Both the position numbers and the translations under genes were made by a program. DNA of 8,962 nt, taken from assembly GCA_031362265.1 (NCBI GenBank), contig JANLSE010000471.1, positions 1-8,962 of the forward strand. Direction: 5' to 3'. The notes under the pieces were generated by a model. The model was not told the DNA's origin and did no database searches. It saw only the letters and a list, made by a program, of their open reading frames with translations. The stretch's first letter is position 1, and the number at the start of each line of letters is the position of its first letter. The DNA comes from JANLSE01 sp031362265. Lineage in GTDB: Bacteria; Chloroflexota; Chloroflexia; Chloroflexales; Roseiflexaceae. Positions 1 to 6,849 of the stretch are shown in pieces.

Positions 1-231
1 CGCATTAATAAAACTGGATTTCCCTGAGTTAAATTCACCAGCAATCACAAGAAGAAAAAGCTCACCCAGATGCGCAATTGTGTCATCAAGGGTCTGCCGA
101 TCCGCAGGGGCAACATCGGCTCCAAAATCCAGAAGGGCGGATTGGAGGCCACTTAGTGCGGATCGTTCCTGAGTGAGCAGGGCCTCTTGGCGTTCGCTAA
201 GTAACTTCCGGCGCGCGGTGAATCCGAGCAT
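1..231 (-). CDS. Dynamin-like GTPase, N-terminal fragment
   Basis: The reading frame opens at ATG 231 and runs for 77 codons off the left edge with no stop, so only the N-terminus is visible. Residues about 8-35 form a charged, probably helical segment. Residues 62-77 read VIAGEFNSGKSSFINA, a P-loop (GEFNSGKS, Lys71) in the form usual for bacterial dynamin-family GTPases, where GEF-x-x-GKS-S/T-x-I-N-A precedes switch I. Known members hydrolyse GTP and remodel or tether membranes; that role here is inferred from the family. The start is supported by AGGAAG a few bases upstream on the minus strand. The gene follows the S9 peptidase with an 80-bp gap in the same direction, so co-transcription is possible. 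Switch regions, the G4 motif and any membrane-binding tip lie outside the window, and another P-loop GTPase with a similar G1 motif cannot be fully excluded. Confidence 0.85.
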   Translation of the reverse strand, partial: MLGFTARRKLLSERQEALLTQERSALSGLQSALLDFGADVAPADRQTLDDTIAHLGELFLLVIAGEFNSGKSSFINA

Positions 232-304
232 ACTCTTCCTTGGGTTATAAACAATCGATCTTGGCTATTAAGATGAACGCAGAGCAGCAGGCGAATCCGA
301 GCAT
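220..304. repeat. 12-bp direct repeat covering the dynamin start codon
   Basis: The 12-mer GAATCCGAGCAT occurs at 220-231 and again at 293-304, 73 bp apart. On the minus strand each copy reads ATGCTCGGATTC. The first copy holds the start codon and codons 1-4 of the dynamin-like gene. The second opens a short frame of 19 codons (Met-Leu-Gly-Phe, then unrelated residues) that stops near 248. The second copy has no good ribosome binding site. Confidence 0.6.
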
Positions 305-311
305 CGATTGG

Positions 312-2360
312 TCATTCTACTGAATCTGTAGGACAATAACGGCCGAACCATTCTAGTGTGCGACGCATATGATCGGCACGATGATTCGGTTCTCCAGCAC
401 GTGTAAGCTCATGGCCTTCGCGTGGGTAACGTATCAACTCAACCGGTATTTTACGGCGGCGCAGGTTACTGAACAGCTGCTCGGCCTGTGCGATGGGAAC
501 ACGCCAATCCAATTCCGCATGCAGAATACACAATGGTACATTAATGCGGTGTGCATGTGCTAATGGAGATTGCGCCCACAACAGATCATGCTGCTCCCAT
601 GGTGCGCCATCGAACTCAAACTCGATCAGCTCATGGGCATCGCTTGTACCATAGAATGAGGTGAGATCGTAGACACCACGTGCTGCAACACCACAAGCAA
701 AGCGTGTGTCGTGCGCTAGCAGCCAGGCTGTCATATAGCCACCATACGAGCCACCAGTGACAGCAATTCGTGCAGTATCAACATGGCCACGGGCTGTCAA
801 CAGATCAATGCCAGCCAGAATATCGGCACTCGCACAACCCCAATCAGCATGGACGCCATCGCGCCATGTTTCGCCATAACCTTCTGAGCCGCGTGGGTTG
901 CAGAAGAATGTGATATAGCCACGCGCCGCTGTTGTCTGAAATTCATGCCACATGCCACGATATCCTGGTGACCACATCAGATGTGGGCCGCCGTGGATGT
1001 GAACAACCAGCGGAGCTGTCCGTTCGGGCGAAAAGTCGGGCGGGTACAAGACCCATCCCTGAACGGTTGAACCATCGGGCGCGGTATAGCGTAGCTCTTC
1101 AAAGGTTGCAAGTTTCTTCTCGGCTATGATCCAATCACCTATATGGGTCAGCTGCAATTCACTGCCATCAACACGGCGCAGGAATAGATCAGATGGGTTC
1201 GTCGCTGATCCAGCAACAAAAGCGATACTAGTATCCGGGCCGAGGCTCAATTCTGTAATATAGCGTTGTGCCGCCGGAAATACCGCTTCAACACTGGCCT
1301 TGCCCGGCGTAAGCGCAACCCGATAAATCGTTTGATCGCCCCAAGCGGGAGCGGTACAGAAGATCGTATCGCTGTTTGCCGCCCAGCGGTGTTCCTCAAT
1401 ATCCAGATCCGCGTGGGCGGTGAGGGGGCGCGGCTCGCCACCTCCACTTGGAATCAGCACAAGTTCCGTTGCATGTGCCAGTGGGCGCTGCGCATTGCGC
1501 CGAAGTGCACTAATCCAACGGCCATCTGGCGAAACTTGCGGCACCATATATGAATCGGCACTATGGGTTAATCGGATTGGCACGGCGCGCTCTTGGGGGA
1601 GCACCGGAATACGCACAATGTCATCAAAGCCAAACAATGTATCTGCATCAATATCACGCCCACATGTCGAAAGGATTGATCTGCCATCAACCTCCCAGAC
1701 AGGCTGACCAAAACCCAGATCACCATCGGTAATCCGCCGTGCGGTGCCTGGGTCAGTCAGATGATCGGCAGGCACGTCGATTAGATACATATGCGCGCGT
1801 CGTTGGTCATCGTAGGTTGTGCCAGTGCGGTAGGGCATACGTTCGATGACGCGCGGATCCATGCGTAGTTCCTCTTCACAGGCAGCTCGCTCATGCCGAT
1901 GCCGTTGCTCTAGCTCATCGGCGGGAGCAGGCGGTTGCTCGCTCGCATCCTCAGCAGCGCGCTCCTCACTAGTTGTGCTTGCAAGGAATGCAATCTGGCG
2001 GCCATCCGGGCTCCAGGCAGGATCCGAAGCGCCTTGCGGATGCGAAGTCAAACAGCGAGCTTCGCCACCAGCCAGATCAATCAGATAGATTTGCGGCTTC
2101 TCATCGCGGTTCGACACAAAAGCCAGTTGGGTACCATCAGGGCTCCAGCGGGGTGCGAAATCGGCTTTCGTACCTATGGTAAGCTTGCGCTGCTGTGTCC
2201 CATCGGCAGCTGCGAGCCAAATCGCACGGCGGTAACGATTGCCCATACGATCAACACTAACACGCACATAGGCAACCCACCGGCCATCTGGACTTACTGC
2301 GGGATCCTCAACCCAACCAAGACGATACAGGTCATCGATCTCAAACAGGGTAACTGGCAT
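312..2360 (-). CDS. S9 family peptidase (prolyl oligopeptidase / acylaminoacyl-peptidase type)
   Basis: This encodes a 682-residue serine peptidase of clan SC, expected to cleave short peptides or acyl-amino acids in the cytoplasm; no signal peptide is visible. The N-terminal half is a TolB/PD40-like beta-propeller with SPDG blade motifs at residues 23-26, 73-76, 117-120 and 277-280. The C-terminal alpha/beta-hydrolase domain has HGGP at 456-459 (oxyanion side), GGSYGGY with nucleophile Ser538, Asp618 in AELDWRVP and His650 in REGHE. Order and spacing match an intact S9 triad. A charged, Glu/Ala/Pro-rich insertion lies at about residues 131-165. I chose ATG 2360 because AGGAG sits 6 bases upstream. 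An in-frame ATG at 2387 would add nine residues but has no such site, and the protein then begins MPVTLFEIDDLYRL, typical of the family. Exact substrate preference cannot be read from the sequence. Confidence 0.95.
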   Translation of the reverse strand: MPVTLFEIDDLYRLGWVEDPAVSPDGRWVAYVRVSVDRMGNRYRRAIWLAAADGTQQRKLTIGTKADFAPRWSPDGTQLAFVSNRDEKPQIYLIDLAGGEARCLTSHPQGASDPAWSPDGRQIAFLASTTSEERAAEDASEQPPAPADELEQRHRHERAACEEELRMDPRVIERMPYRTGTTYDDQRRAHMYLIDVPADHLTDPGTARRITDGDLGFGQPVWEVDGRSILSTCGRDIDADTLFGFDDIVRIPVLPQERAVPIRLTHSADSYMVPQVSPDGRWISALRRNAQRPLAHATELVLIPSGGGEPRPLTAHADLDIEEHRWAANSDTIFCTAPAWGDQTIYRVALTPGKASVEAVFPAAQRYITELSLGPDTSIAFVAGSATNPSDLFLRRVDGSELQLTHIGDWIIAEKKLATFEELRYTAPDGSTVQGWVLYPPDFSPERTAPLVVHIHGGPHLMWSPGYRGMWHEFQTTAARGYITFFCNPRGSEGYGETWRDGVHADWGCASADILAGIDLLTARGHVDTARIAVTGGSYGGYMTAWLLAHDTRFACGVAARGVYDLTSFYGTSDAHELIEFEFDGAPWEQHDLLWAQSPLAHAHRINVPLCILHAELDWRVPIAQAEQLFSNLRRRKIPVELIRYPREGHELTRAGEPNHRADHMRRTLEWFGRYCPTDSVE

Positions 2361-2461
2361 GGCAAACTCCTGGTAGCGAAGGAGCATCGGAGTACAAACC
2401 GAGCAGAAAGGACGAACAGGGCGCTATCGAGATGATGGCTTCATCCAGAAGGCGGCCCGTT
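2361..2461. other. Intergenic gap upstream of the S9 peptidase
   Basis: This 101-bp stretch lies between the stop of the small unknown gene and the peptidase start. It carries the peptidase ribosome binding site (AGGAG on the minus strand, about 2367-2371). A small hairpin is possible, with GATGA pairing with TCATC across 5 nt near 2431-2445. There is no T-run after it, so I do not call a terminator. No convincing -35/-10 pair is seen, which favours read-through from the upstream gene. Confidence 0.5.
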
Positions 2462-2779
2462 TTACTGCTTGATTTCCTTTGAACCCCGCCTAGCTTGCGC
2501 TAATTCGCTTGCATTGATTTGCTGTTCGCCACGGAAATGAAGTGTATCAGATTGCGCATCGAATCGATAACGTTGGCGTACCCAGCGGCCATGATCCCCT
2601 CGGCGAACAAGATCGATCTGCCAAGCAGTGTTGTAATCATCGTAGGATTCTGCAACAATCCAGGTCTGTTCGCTACTGCGAAGAACCAACTCAAGCTGAC
2701 GCATGGTAGCTGTATAGGCTTCCTCACGCGATGGAACTGGTAGGGCCGCGACTTCGGGGGCGATATGAGGTGTTGACAT
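2462..2779 (-). CDS. Conserved-looking small protein, function unknown
   Basis: This is a 105-residue protein I do not recognise. It has no signal peptide or membrane segment. Residues about 18-35 (REEAYTATMRQLELVLRS) look helical. The middle (WIVAESYDDYNTAWQIDLVR and RWVRQRYRFD) alternates polar and aromatic residues as in a small beta-sheet, and the C-terminus is charged and probably disordered. Reasons to think it real: it fills the gap between the S9 peptidase and the divergent uvrB promoter, it has its own consensus -10 box with a leader of about 35 nt, and overlapping frames are poorer. The ribosome binding site is weak (AGAG about 8 bases before ATG 2779). The S9 peptidase begins 101 bp downstream in the same direction. 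It could be a small nucleic-acid- or protein-binding accessory factor, but nothing seen establishes that. Confidence 0.7.
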   Translation of the reverse strand: MSTPHIAPEVAALPVPSREEAYTATMRQLELVLRSSEQTWIVAESYDDYNTAWQIDLVRRGDHGRWVRQRYRFDAQSDTLHFRGEQQINASELAQARRGSKEIKQ

Positions 2780-2811
2780 CGTTTTTGCTCTACTTCTCTC
2801 GTGCAGAATCG

Positions 2812-2823
2812 AATGCGCGCATT
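2812..2823. promoter_or_regulatory. 12-bp perfect palindrome at a transcription start (candidate operator)
   Basis: AATGCGCGCATT equals its own reverse complement. It overlaps the 3' half of the minus-strand TATAAT box and the predicted start point near 2814. This is a position where a bound dimeric repressor would block transcription. No cognate regulator is visible in the window. Confidence 0.5.
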
Positions 2824-2850
2824 ATACCATTCACACAGCGCACCTGTGAT
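2821..2850 (-). promoter_or_regulatory. Sigma70-type extended -10 promoter for the small unknown gene
   Basis: On the minus strand TATAAT (2826 to 2821) is preceded by TGG, giving the extended -10 form TGnTATAAT. An ATCACA element (4 of 6 matches to TTGACA) lies at 2850-2845 with an 18-bp spacer. Transcription would start near 2814, about 35 nt before the ATG at 2779. It faces away from the uvrB promoter. Confidence 0.7.
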
Positions 2851-2888
2851 CTTATTGGCCTAGAATCATTCACAACGATGGTGAATGG
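2827..2888. repeat. Three GTGAATG elements in the divergent promoter region
   Basis: CCATTCAC (2827-2834) and GTGAATGG (2881-2888) are perfect 8-bp inverted copies. A third copy, CATTCAC (2867-2873), forms a 7-bp inverted repeat with GTGAATG (2881-2887) across a 7-bp spacer. The copies at 2828-2835 and 2867-2874 share CATTCACA as a direct repeat. The leftmost copy directly abuts the minus-strand -10 box. The arrangement suggests half-sites for one regulator or a cruciform-capable element. Confidence 0.5.
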
Positions 2889-2927
2889 CCAAATCGCACG
2901 CTCATCTGTTCTTTTTTCTGCTTTTAG

Positions 2928-2935
2928 GGTATAAT
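2928..2935 (+). promoter_or_regulatory. uvrB promoter (-10 box)
   Basis: A perfect TATAAT lies at 2930-2935, preceded by GGG, so it has the G of an extended -10 but not the T. Transcription would begin near 2942, leaving a leader of about 41 nt before ATG 2983. No good -35 is found at 16-18 bp (TGTTCT at 17 bp is poor), but a T-rich run lies just upstream (2909-2925). No GAAC-N4-GTTC type LexA box is visible, so SOS control is not evident from sequence. Confidence 0.7.
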
Positions 2936-2982
2936 AGATCGCTATCAAATTGACAGATCGAATACACCTGCAAGAGGAAGCT

Positions 2983-5040
2983 ATGTCATTTCGGGTTGTT
3001 TCTCCCTTTCATCCAAGTGGTGACCAGCCGGAAGCGATTGTGAAGCTTGTACAAGGCGTGCGTAATGGCCAGCGCCAGCAAACACTGCTTGGTGCCACGG
3101 CTACTGGCAAAACTGCAACCGTTGCTTGGATCTTCGAACAGCTTGAACGTCCAGCGATTGTACTAGCCCATAATAAGACACTCGTCTCGCAACTGTATAG
3201 CGAATTCCGTGAATTGCTGCCTGAAACGGCGGTCGAGATGTTTATTTCGTACTACGACATGTACACGCCTGAGGCGTATGTGCCGAGTAAGGATCTCTAC
3301 ATCGAGAAAGAAGCCGATATCAATGAAGAGATCGACCGTTTGCGCCATTCGGCAACTCAATCGCTACTGAACCGGCGTGATGTGCTGATTGTGGCTTCGG
3401 TATCTGCAATCTATGGTTTAGGCTCGCCACAGGTATATGGGCAGGAAAAGGTCGCAGTGCGAGTTGGTGAGGTACGTAACCGCGATAAGTTGCTGCGCCA
3501 GTTACTCGATCTGCAATTTGAGCGCAATGATGTGGACTTCCATCGCGGAACCTTCCGCGTTCGTGGCGATACGCTCGATATCTTTCCTGCTAATGCTGAG
3601 GTTGCTGAGCGGATCGAGTTCTGGGGCGATGATATTGAGCGCATTACCGAATTTGATCCATTGACTGGAGAAGTGCTTGTTAAGCGCACAAGTTTAGAAA
3701 TTTACCCGGCAAAACACTTTCTTGCTGATGCCGATAAGCTTAAGCTCGCGATTACTGATATCCAGGATGAGCTTGGCGAGCAGTTGCAGAAGCTTGAGTC
3801 CGAGGGCAAGATACTGGAGGCCGCACGGCTCAAGCAGCGTACCAGCTATGATCTCGAGATGATGAGTGAAATGGGTTATTGCTCGGGGATCGAGAACTAT
3901 TCACGCCACATGGATCGGCGTGCCGCTGGGCAGACGCCCTGGACATTGCTGGATTACTTCCCTGACGATTACATTATCTTTGTGGATGAATCACATATTA
4001 CGTTGCCACAGATTCGTGGCATGTATAATGGCGACCGATCACGTAAGCAGACGCTGGTCGATTATGGATTCCGGTTGCCTTCCGCACTCGATAACCGCCC
4101 GTTACGTTTCGAGGAGTTTGAACAGCATGTCCACCAAGCAATCTATGTCTCGGCTACGCCTGGGCCATACGAAAATGCCAACTCTGACCAAATTGTTGAG
4201 CAGATCATCCGCCCAACTGGGCTGCTTGACCCGGTGATTATGGTACGCCCAAGCAAAGGCCAGATTGATGATTTACAGAGCGAGATTAAGAAACGTGTTG
4301 CCAAGGGGCAGCGTGTACTTGTCACAACACTTACAAAACGCATGGCCGAGGATCTGACCGACTATCTCAAGGAAATGGGTATTCGCACCCAATACCTGCA
4401 TTCCGATATTGAGACATTTGAACGCGTCGAGATTCTTCGCGATCTGCGATTGGGTGTCTTTGATGTGGTGGTTGGCATCAATCTGCTCCGCGAAGGGCTC
4501 GATTTACCAGAAGTATCACTCGTGGCAATCCTGGATGCCGATAAAGAGGGCTTTCTGCGTAGTGGTTCTTCACTCGTCCAGATCACGGGCCGCGCGGCAC
4601 GCCATATTGAGGGCACTGTCATCATGTATGCCGACAATATGACTGGTTCGATGACATATGCAATTGGGGAGACGAATCGTCGCCGTGCGATCCAGGAAGC
4701 ACATAACACGCGTTATGGGATTGTGCCGATTGGTATCAGTAAGGCCGTCCGCGAATTGACCGAGCGAGTACGCAAGGTTGCCGAACAAAAAGAGCTCTAT
4801 CGAACAGGTGCGCCATTCAGCGAGGCTCCGGTTGGCAGAGAAGAACTTACCTTGCTGATTAAGGATCTCGAAAAGCAGATGAAACAGGCTGCCAAGGATC
4901 TTGAGTTTGAGAAGGCCGCCGCTCTTCGCGATCAGGTCGTCGAGCTACGCAAAACGCTGGCATTGACCGAAGAGGAGCCAGATATGCCAGCCTCACAGCC
5001 CGCCGCTGCTACAACGCGGCGTGCACGCCAACGGCGCTGA
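2983..5040 (+). CDS. uvrB: UvrABC system protein B (excinuclease subunit)
   Basis: UvrB is the damage-verifying, helicase-fold subunit of nucleotide excision repair; it is loaded by UvrA and recruits UvrC. The 685 residues are near the usual family length. Motifs in order: Walker A GATATGKT (37-44), beta-hairpin beginning at Tyr90-Tyr91 (YYDMYTPEAY), Walker B-like DESH (335-338), SATP (390-393), motif VI QITGRAAR (533-540) and a C-terminal UVR coiled-coil motif (about 620-655) that would contact UvrC. A basic, Ala/Gln-rich tail follows. I chose ATG 2983 because GAGG lies 5 bases upstream; an in-frame ATG at 2950 adds 11 unrelated residues and lacks such a site. Oddities: the fourth Walker A residue is Ala where Gly is usual, and the hairpin has Met93 where most family members have Tyr. 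The gene has its own promoter, and the stop codon abuts the next one. Confidence 0.98.
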   Translation: MSFRVVSPFHPSGDQPEAIVKLVQGVRNGQRQQTLLGATATGKTATVAWIFEQLERPAIVLAHNKTLVSQLYSEFRELLPETAVEMFISYYDMYTPEAYVPSKDLYIEKEADINEEIDRLRHSATQSLLNRRDVLIVASVSAIYGLGSPQVYGQEKVAVRVGEVRNRDKLLRQLLDLQFERNDVDFHRGTFRVRGDTLDIFPANAEVAERIEFWGDDIERITEFDPLTGEVLVKRTSLEIYPAKHFLADADKLKLAITDIQDELGEQLQKLESEGKILEAARLKQRTSYDLEMMSEMGYCSGIENYSRHMDRRAAGQTPWTLLDYFPDDYIIFVDESHITLPQIRGMYNGDRSRKQTLVDYGFRLPSALDNRPLRFEEFEQHVHQAIYVSATPGPYENANSDQIVEQIIRPTGLLDPVIMVRPSKGQIDDLQSEIKKRVAKGQRVLVTTLTKRMAEDLTDYLKEMGIRTQYLHSDIETFERVEILRDLRLGVFDVVVGINLLREGLDLPEVSLVAILDADKEGFLRSGSSLVQITGRAARHIEGTVIMYADNMTGSMTYAIGETNRRRAIQEAHNTRYGIVPIGISKAVRELTERVRKVAEQKELYRTGAPFSEAPVGREELTLLIKDLEKQMKQAAKDLEFEKAAALRDQVVELRKTLALTEEEPDMPASQPAAATTRRARQRR

Positions 5041-5046
5041 TATAAT
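5038..5046 (+). promoter_or_regulatory. Extended -10 promoter for modAB, built on the uvrB stop codon
   Basis: TGATATAAT fits TGnTATAAT exactly, and its TGA is the uvrB stop codon. The matching -35 position (5018-5023, GGCGTG) is poor, as is common for extended -10 promoters. The start point would be near 5053, giving a leader of about 80 nt before modA. Confidence 0.6.
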
Positions 5047-5109
5047 GCTGGTTGTCTCATACTAACCCTATTGAGCCGACCAACCCACTCACATCCAAGC
5101 CATTTGGCG

Positions 5110-5119
5110 CAGATATCTG
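5110..5119. promoter_or_regulatory. 10-bp palindrome before the modA ribosome binding site
   Basis: CAGATATCTG is a perfect palindrome immediately upstream of the AAGGAG of modA. It could be part of an operator in the leader, but a 10-bp palindrome can also occur by chance. It does not resemble the Escherichia coli ModE box. Confidence 0.3.
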
Positions 5120-5132
5120 AAAGGAGCCCAGT

Positions 5133-5948
5133 ATGCAGCCGTTCATACGCTTCGCCTGTGGTATCTTTATTGCGACTCAGCTTATTGCGTGTAGCTCGCA
5201 AGCAACTATGCTCCAAACACAGCCGGTTGAATTAACCATCTCTGCGGCATCCTCACTTACCGATCCATTTACCCAGATTGGCAAACAATTTGAGGCGACC
5301 AACCCAGGTGTGAAGGTAGTGTTCAATTTTGCTGGCTCAGATAAGTTGGCACAGCAGATCAACGAAGGCGCTCCCGTAGACATTTTTGCGTCGGCCAATA
5401 AAACTCAGATGGCCAATGTGATTAGCGGTGGCCGTGTGATTAGTGGCACACAACAAATATTTGCCCGCAATCGACTGGTTGTGATCTACCCCAAAACGAA
5501 CCGCGCAGGTATTAAGACACTCTCCGATTTAGCGCGGCCAGGACTCAAAATCGTTCTTGCGAACCCAAGTGTACCGATTGGTAGTTATTCGCTCAATTTC
5601 CTTGGCAAAGCCTCGCTACTACCAGAGTACACGAACAGCTACAGTCAATCGGTGATCGCAAATGTAGTATCGTATGAAGAGAATGTTCGCGCAGTATTGG
5701 GCAAAGTAGCACTCGATGAAGCTGATGCAGGGATTGTCTATACCACCGATATTACCAAGGAATCGGCCCAAAACCTTGCGACCATCGAAATACCAGATGC
5801 GCTCAACACGATTGCAAGTTACCCGATCGCCACCATCCGCGATCGGCCAAATGTTGCTGTTGCACAGCGCTTCATGGCATATGTGCTCTCGGCTGAGGGG
5901 CAGCAAACACTCGCACAGTATGGCTTTATCCCAAATCAGGAACCATAA
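5133..5948 (+). CDS. modA: Molybdate ABC transporter substrate-binding lipoprotein
   Basis: ModA captures molybdate (and often tungstate) outside the membrane and delivers it to the ModB permease. The 271-residue precursor starts with a hydrophobic signal and a lipobox Leu17-Ile18-Ala19-Cys20, so the mature protein should be a lipoprotein of about 252 residues tethered by Cys20. Family motifs: AASSL (38-42) and FAGSDKLAQQI (66-76), which hold the serines expected to bind the oxyanion; ANPSVPIGSY (143-152); ENVRAVL (183-189); and AGIVYTTD with Tyr203 at the site of the conserved ligand tyrosine. The start is clear, with AAGGAG 6 bases upstream of ATG 5133. modB follows after 18 nt, so the two form an operon with the promoter at the end of uvrB. 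Molybdate versus tungstate preference cannot be decided from these motifs. Confidence 0.95.
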   Translation: MQPFIRFACGIFIATQLIACSSQATMLQTQPVELTISAASSLTDPFTQIGKQFEATNPGVKVVFNFAGSDKLAQQINEGAPVDIFASANKTQMANVISGGRVISGTQQIFARNRLVVIYPKTNRAGIKTLSDLARPGLKIVLANPSVPIGSYSLNFLGKASLLPEYTNSYSQSVIANVVSYEENVRAVLGKVALDEADAGIVYTTDITKESAQNLATIEIPDALNTIASYPIATIRDRPNVAVAQRFMAYVLSAEGQQTLAQYGFIPNQEP

Positions 5949-5966
5949 TCTATCAGAGTAGAGGCT

Positions 5967-6803
5967 ATGGCTGACACCCCACTCCTACGTACGCCTACGA
6001 TCAGCACCAGTACACGGCTACCCATCCACACACGTGGGGTCGTACTGTTGCTGATTGCCAGCCTTCCAATGTTCTTCTTCATGCTCCTGCCTTTGATTGC
6101 GCTGGTACTACGTGTACCACTCATTCAGCTGTTGGAACGTTTGACGAATCCATATATTGCACACGCAATCACCCTGAGCTTGACAACAACCTTCGTGAGT
6201 ATGATACTGACACTTCTATTTGGAACGCCAGTTGCATACTTACTGGCACGTTATACGTTCCGTGGCCGTATGATTCTCGATACACTGATCGATTTGCCAA
6301 TGGTACTCCCGCCTTCAGTCGCTGGGATCGCCCTATTAGTTGCCTTTGGCAGGCGTGGGTTAGCAGGGCAATATCTGGCAATGTTTGGGCTGGAAATTGT
6401 ATTCACACCATTGGCGGTAGTGATTGCCCAAATCTTTGTATCCGCACCGTTCTATATCAAGGCAGCGATTGCAGGGTTCGCTGGAATTGATCGCGAATTG
6501 GAGCAAGCAGCCGCACTTGATGGGGCAGGGCGTATCGATACATTTCGCCATATCACGCTACCACTCGCTTGGACTTCACTCTTTGGTGGTGCAGTAATGA
6601 CGTGGGCGCGTGCTCTGGGCGAATTTGGCGCAACTATTATCTTTGCGGGGAATCTGGCCGGGCGAACACAGACCATGCCGCTCGCAATTTACCAGGGCTT
6701 TGAGCAGGATCTAGGTATTGCGATTACACTCTCGATATTATTACTGGCTGTCTCGTTTGCAGTACTCTTTGTTGTACGCCGTGTCCTTGGCGGGCAAAAC
6801 TAA
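5967..6803 (+). CDS. modB: Molybdate ABC transporter permease
   Basis: ModB forms the membrane channel of the molybdate importer as a homodimer. The 278 residues include an N-terminal cytoplasmic extension of about 23 residues, then hydrophobic segments at about 24-48, 66-94, 106-127, 143-163, 200-215 and 250-271. The cytoplasmic coupling loop carries the EAA motif at about 177-199 (ELEQAAALDGAG followed by FRHITLP), which docks onto the ATPase. GEFGATIIFAGN at 218-229 and the following RTQTMPLAIYQGFE are typical of ModB and related sulfate/molybdate permeases. AGAGG lies 2 bases before the ATG, close but plausible. The expected ATPase gene modC does not follow; the next gene encodes an Hpt protein 46 bp downstream, so the ATPase must be elsewhere or shared with another transporter. 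Confidence 0.95.
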   Translation: MADTPLLRTPTISTSTRLPIHTRGVVLLLIASLPMFFFMLLPLIALVLRVPLIQLLERLTNPYIAHAITLSLTTTFVSMILTLLFGTPVAYLLARYTFRGRMILDTLIDLPMVLPPSVAGIALLVAFGRRGLAGQYLAMFGLEIVFTPLAVVIAQIFVSAPFYIKAAIAGFAGIDRELEQAAALDGAGRIDTFRHITLPLAWTSLFGGAVMTWARALGEFGATIIFAGNLAGRTQTMPLAIYQGFEQDLGIAITLSILLLAVSFAVLFVVRRVLGGQN

Positions 6804-6849
6804 CTCAATAACTGTGGCCAATACCCGGCCCTGAGAGAGTGAGAAAACC

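Noticed and set aside
244..271. Minus-strand promoter-like TTAATA-N16-TATAAC before the dynamin gene
   Set aside because: The start point would fall inside the ribosome binding site (about 234-240), leaving no room for a normal leader, so I do not call it a promoter.
252..310. 8-bp inverted repeat CAATCGAT (252-259) / ATCGATTG (303-310) between the peptidase and dynamin genes
   Set aside because: The arms are 43 bp apart and built around the common ATCGAT palindrome, with no T-run, so it has little weight as a terminator or operator.
369..2435. Several plus-strand open frames (for example 1266-1553, 1846-2088, 1935-2435) opposite the S9 peptidase
   Set aside because: They are antisense shadows of a gene with a complete catalytic triad. 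Their translations are low-complexity or Ser/Arg-rich and show no motif or ribosome binding site.
2950..2955. Perfect TTGACA hexamer in the uvrB leader
   Set aside because: There is no -10-like sequence 16-18 bp downstream (AGAGGA there is part of the ribosome binding site), and it lies after the more convincing TATAAT at 2930-2935.
3411..4788. Open frames overlapping uvrB on both strands (for example 3411-3689 minus, 3866-4237 plus, 4362-4709 minus)
   Set aside because: uvrB is intact across this region with all family motifs. The overlapping frames have no recognisable domains.
5050..5085. Possible two-part stem in the modA leader (GGTTG/CAACC with CTCA/TGAG) as a molybdenum-cofactor riboswitch
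   Set aside because: The outer arm starts before the predicted transcript start near 5053, the stems are only 4-5 bp, and the leader is too short for the known Moco RNA.
6804..6840. Possible terminator after modB (CTCA/TGAG with GGCC/GGCC)
   Set aside because: The stems are short and interrupted, GGCC is self-complementary, and no T-run follows.
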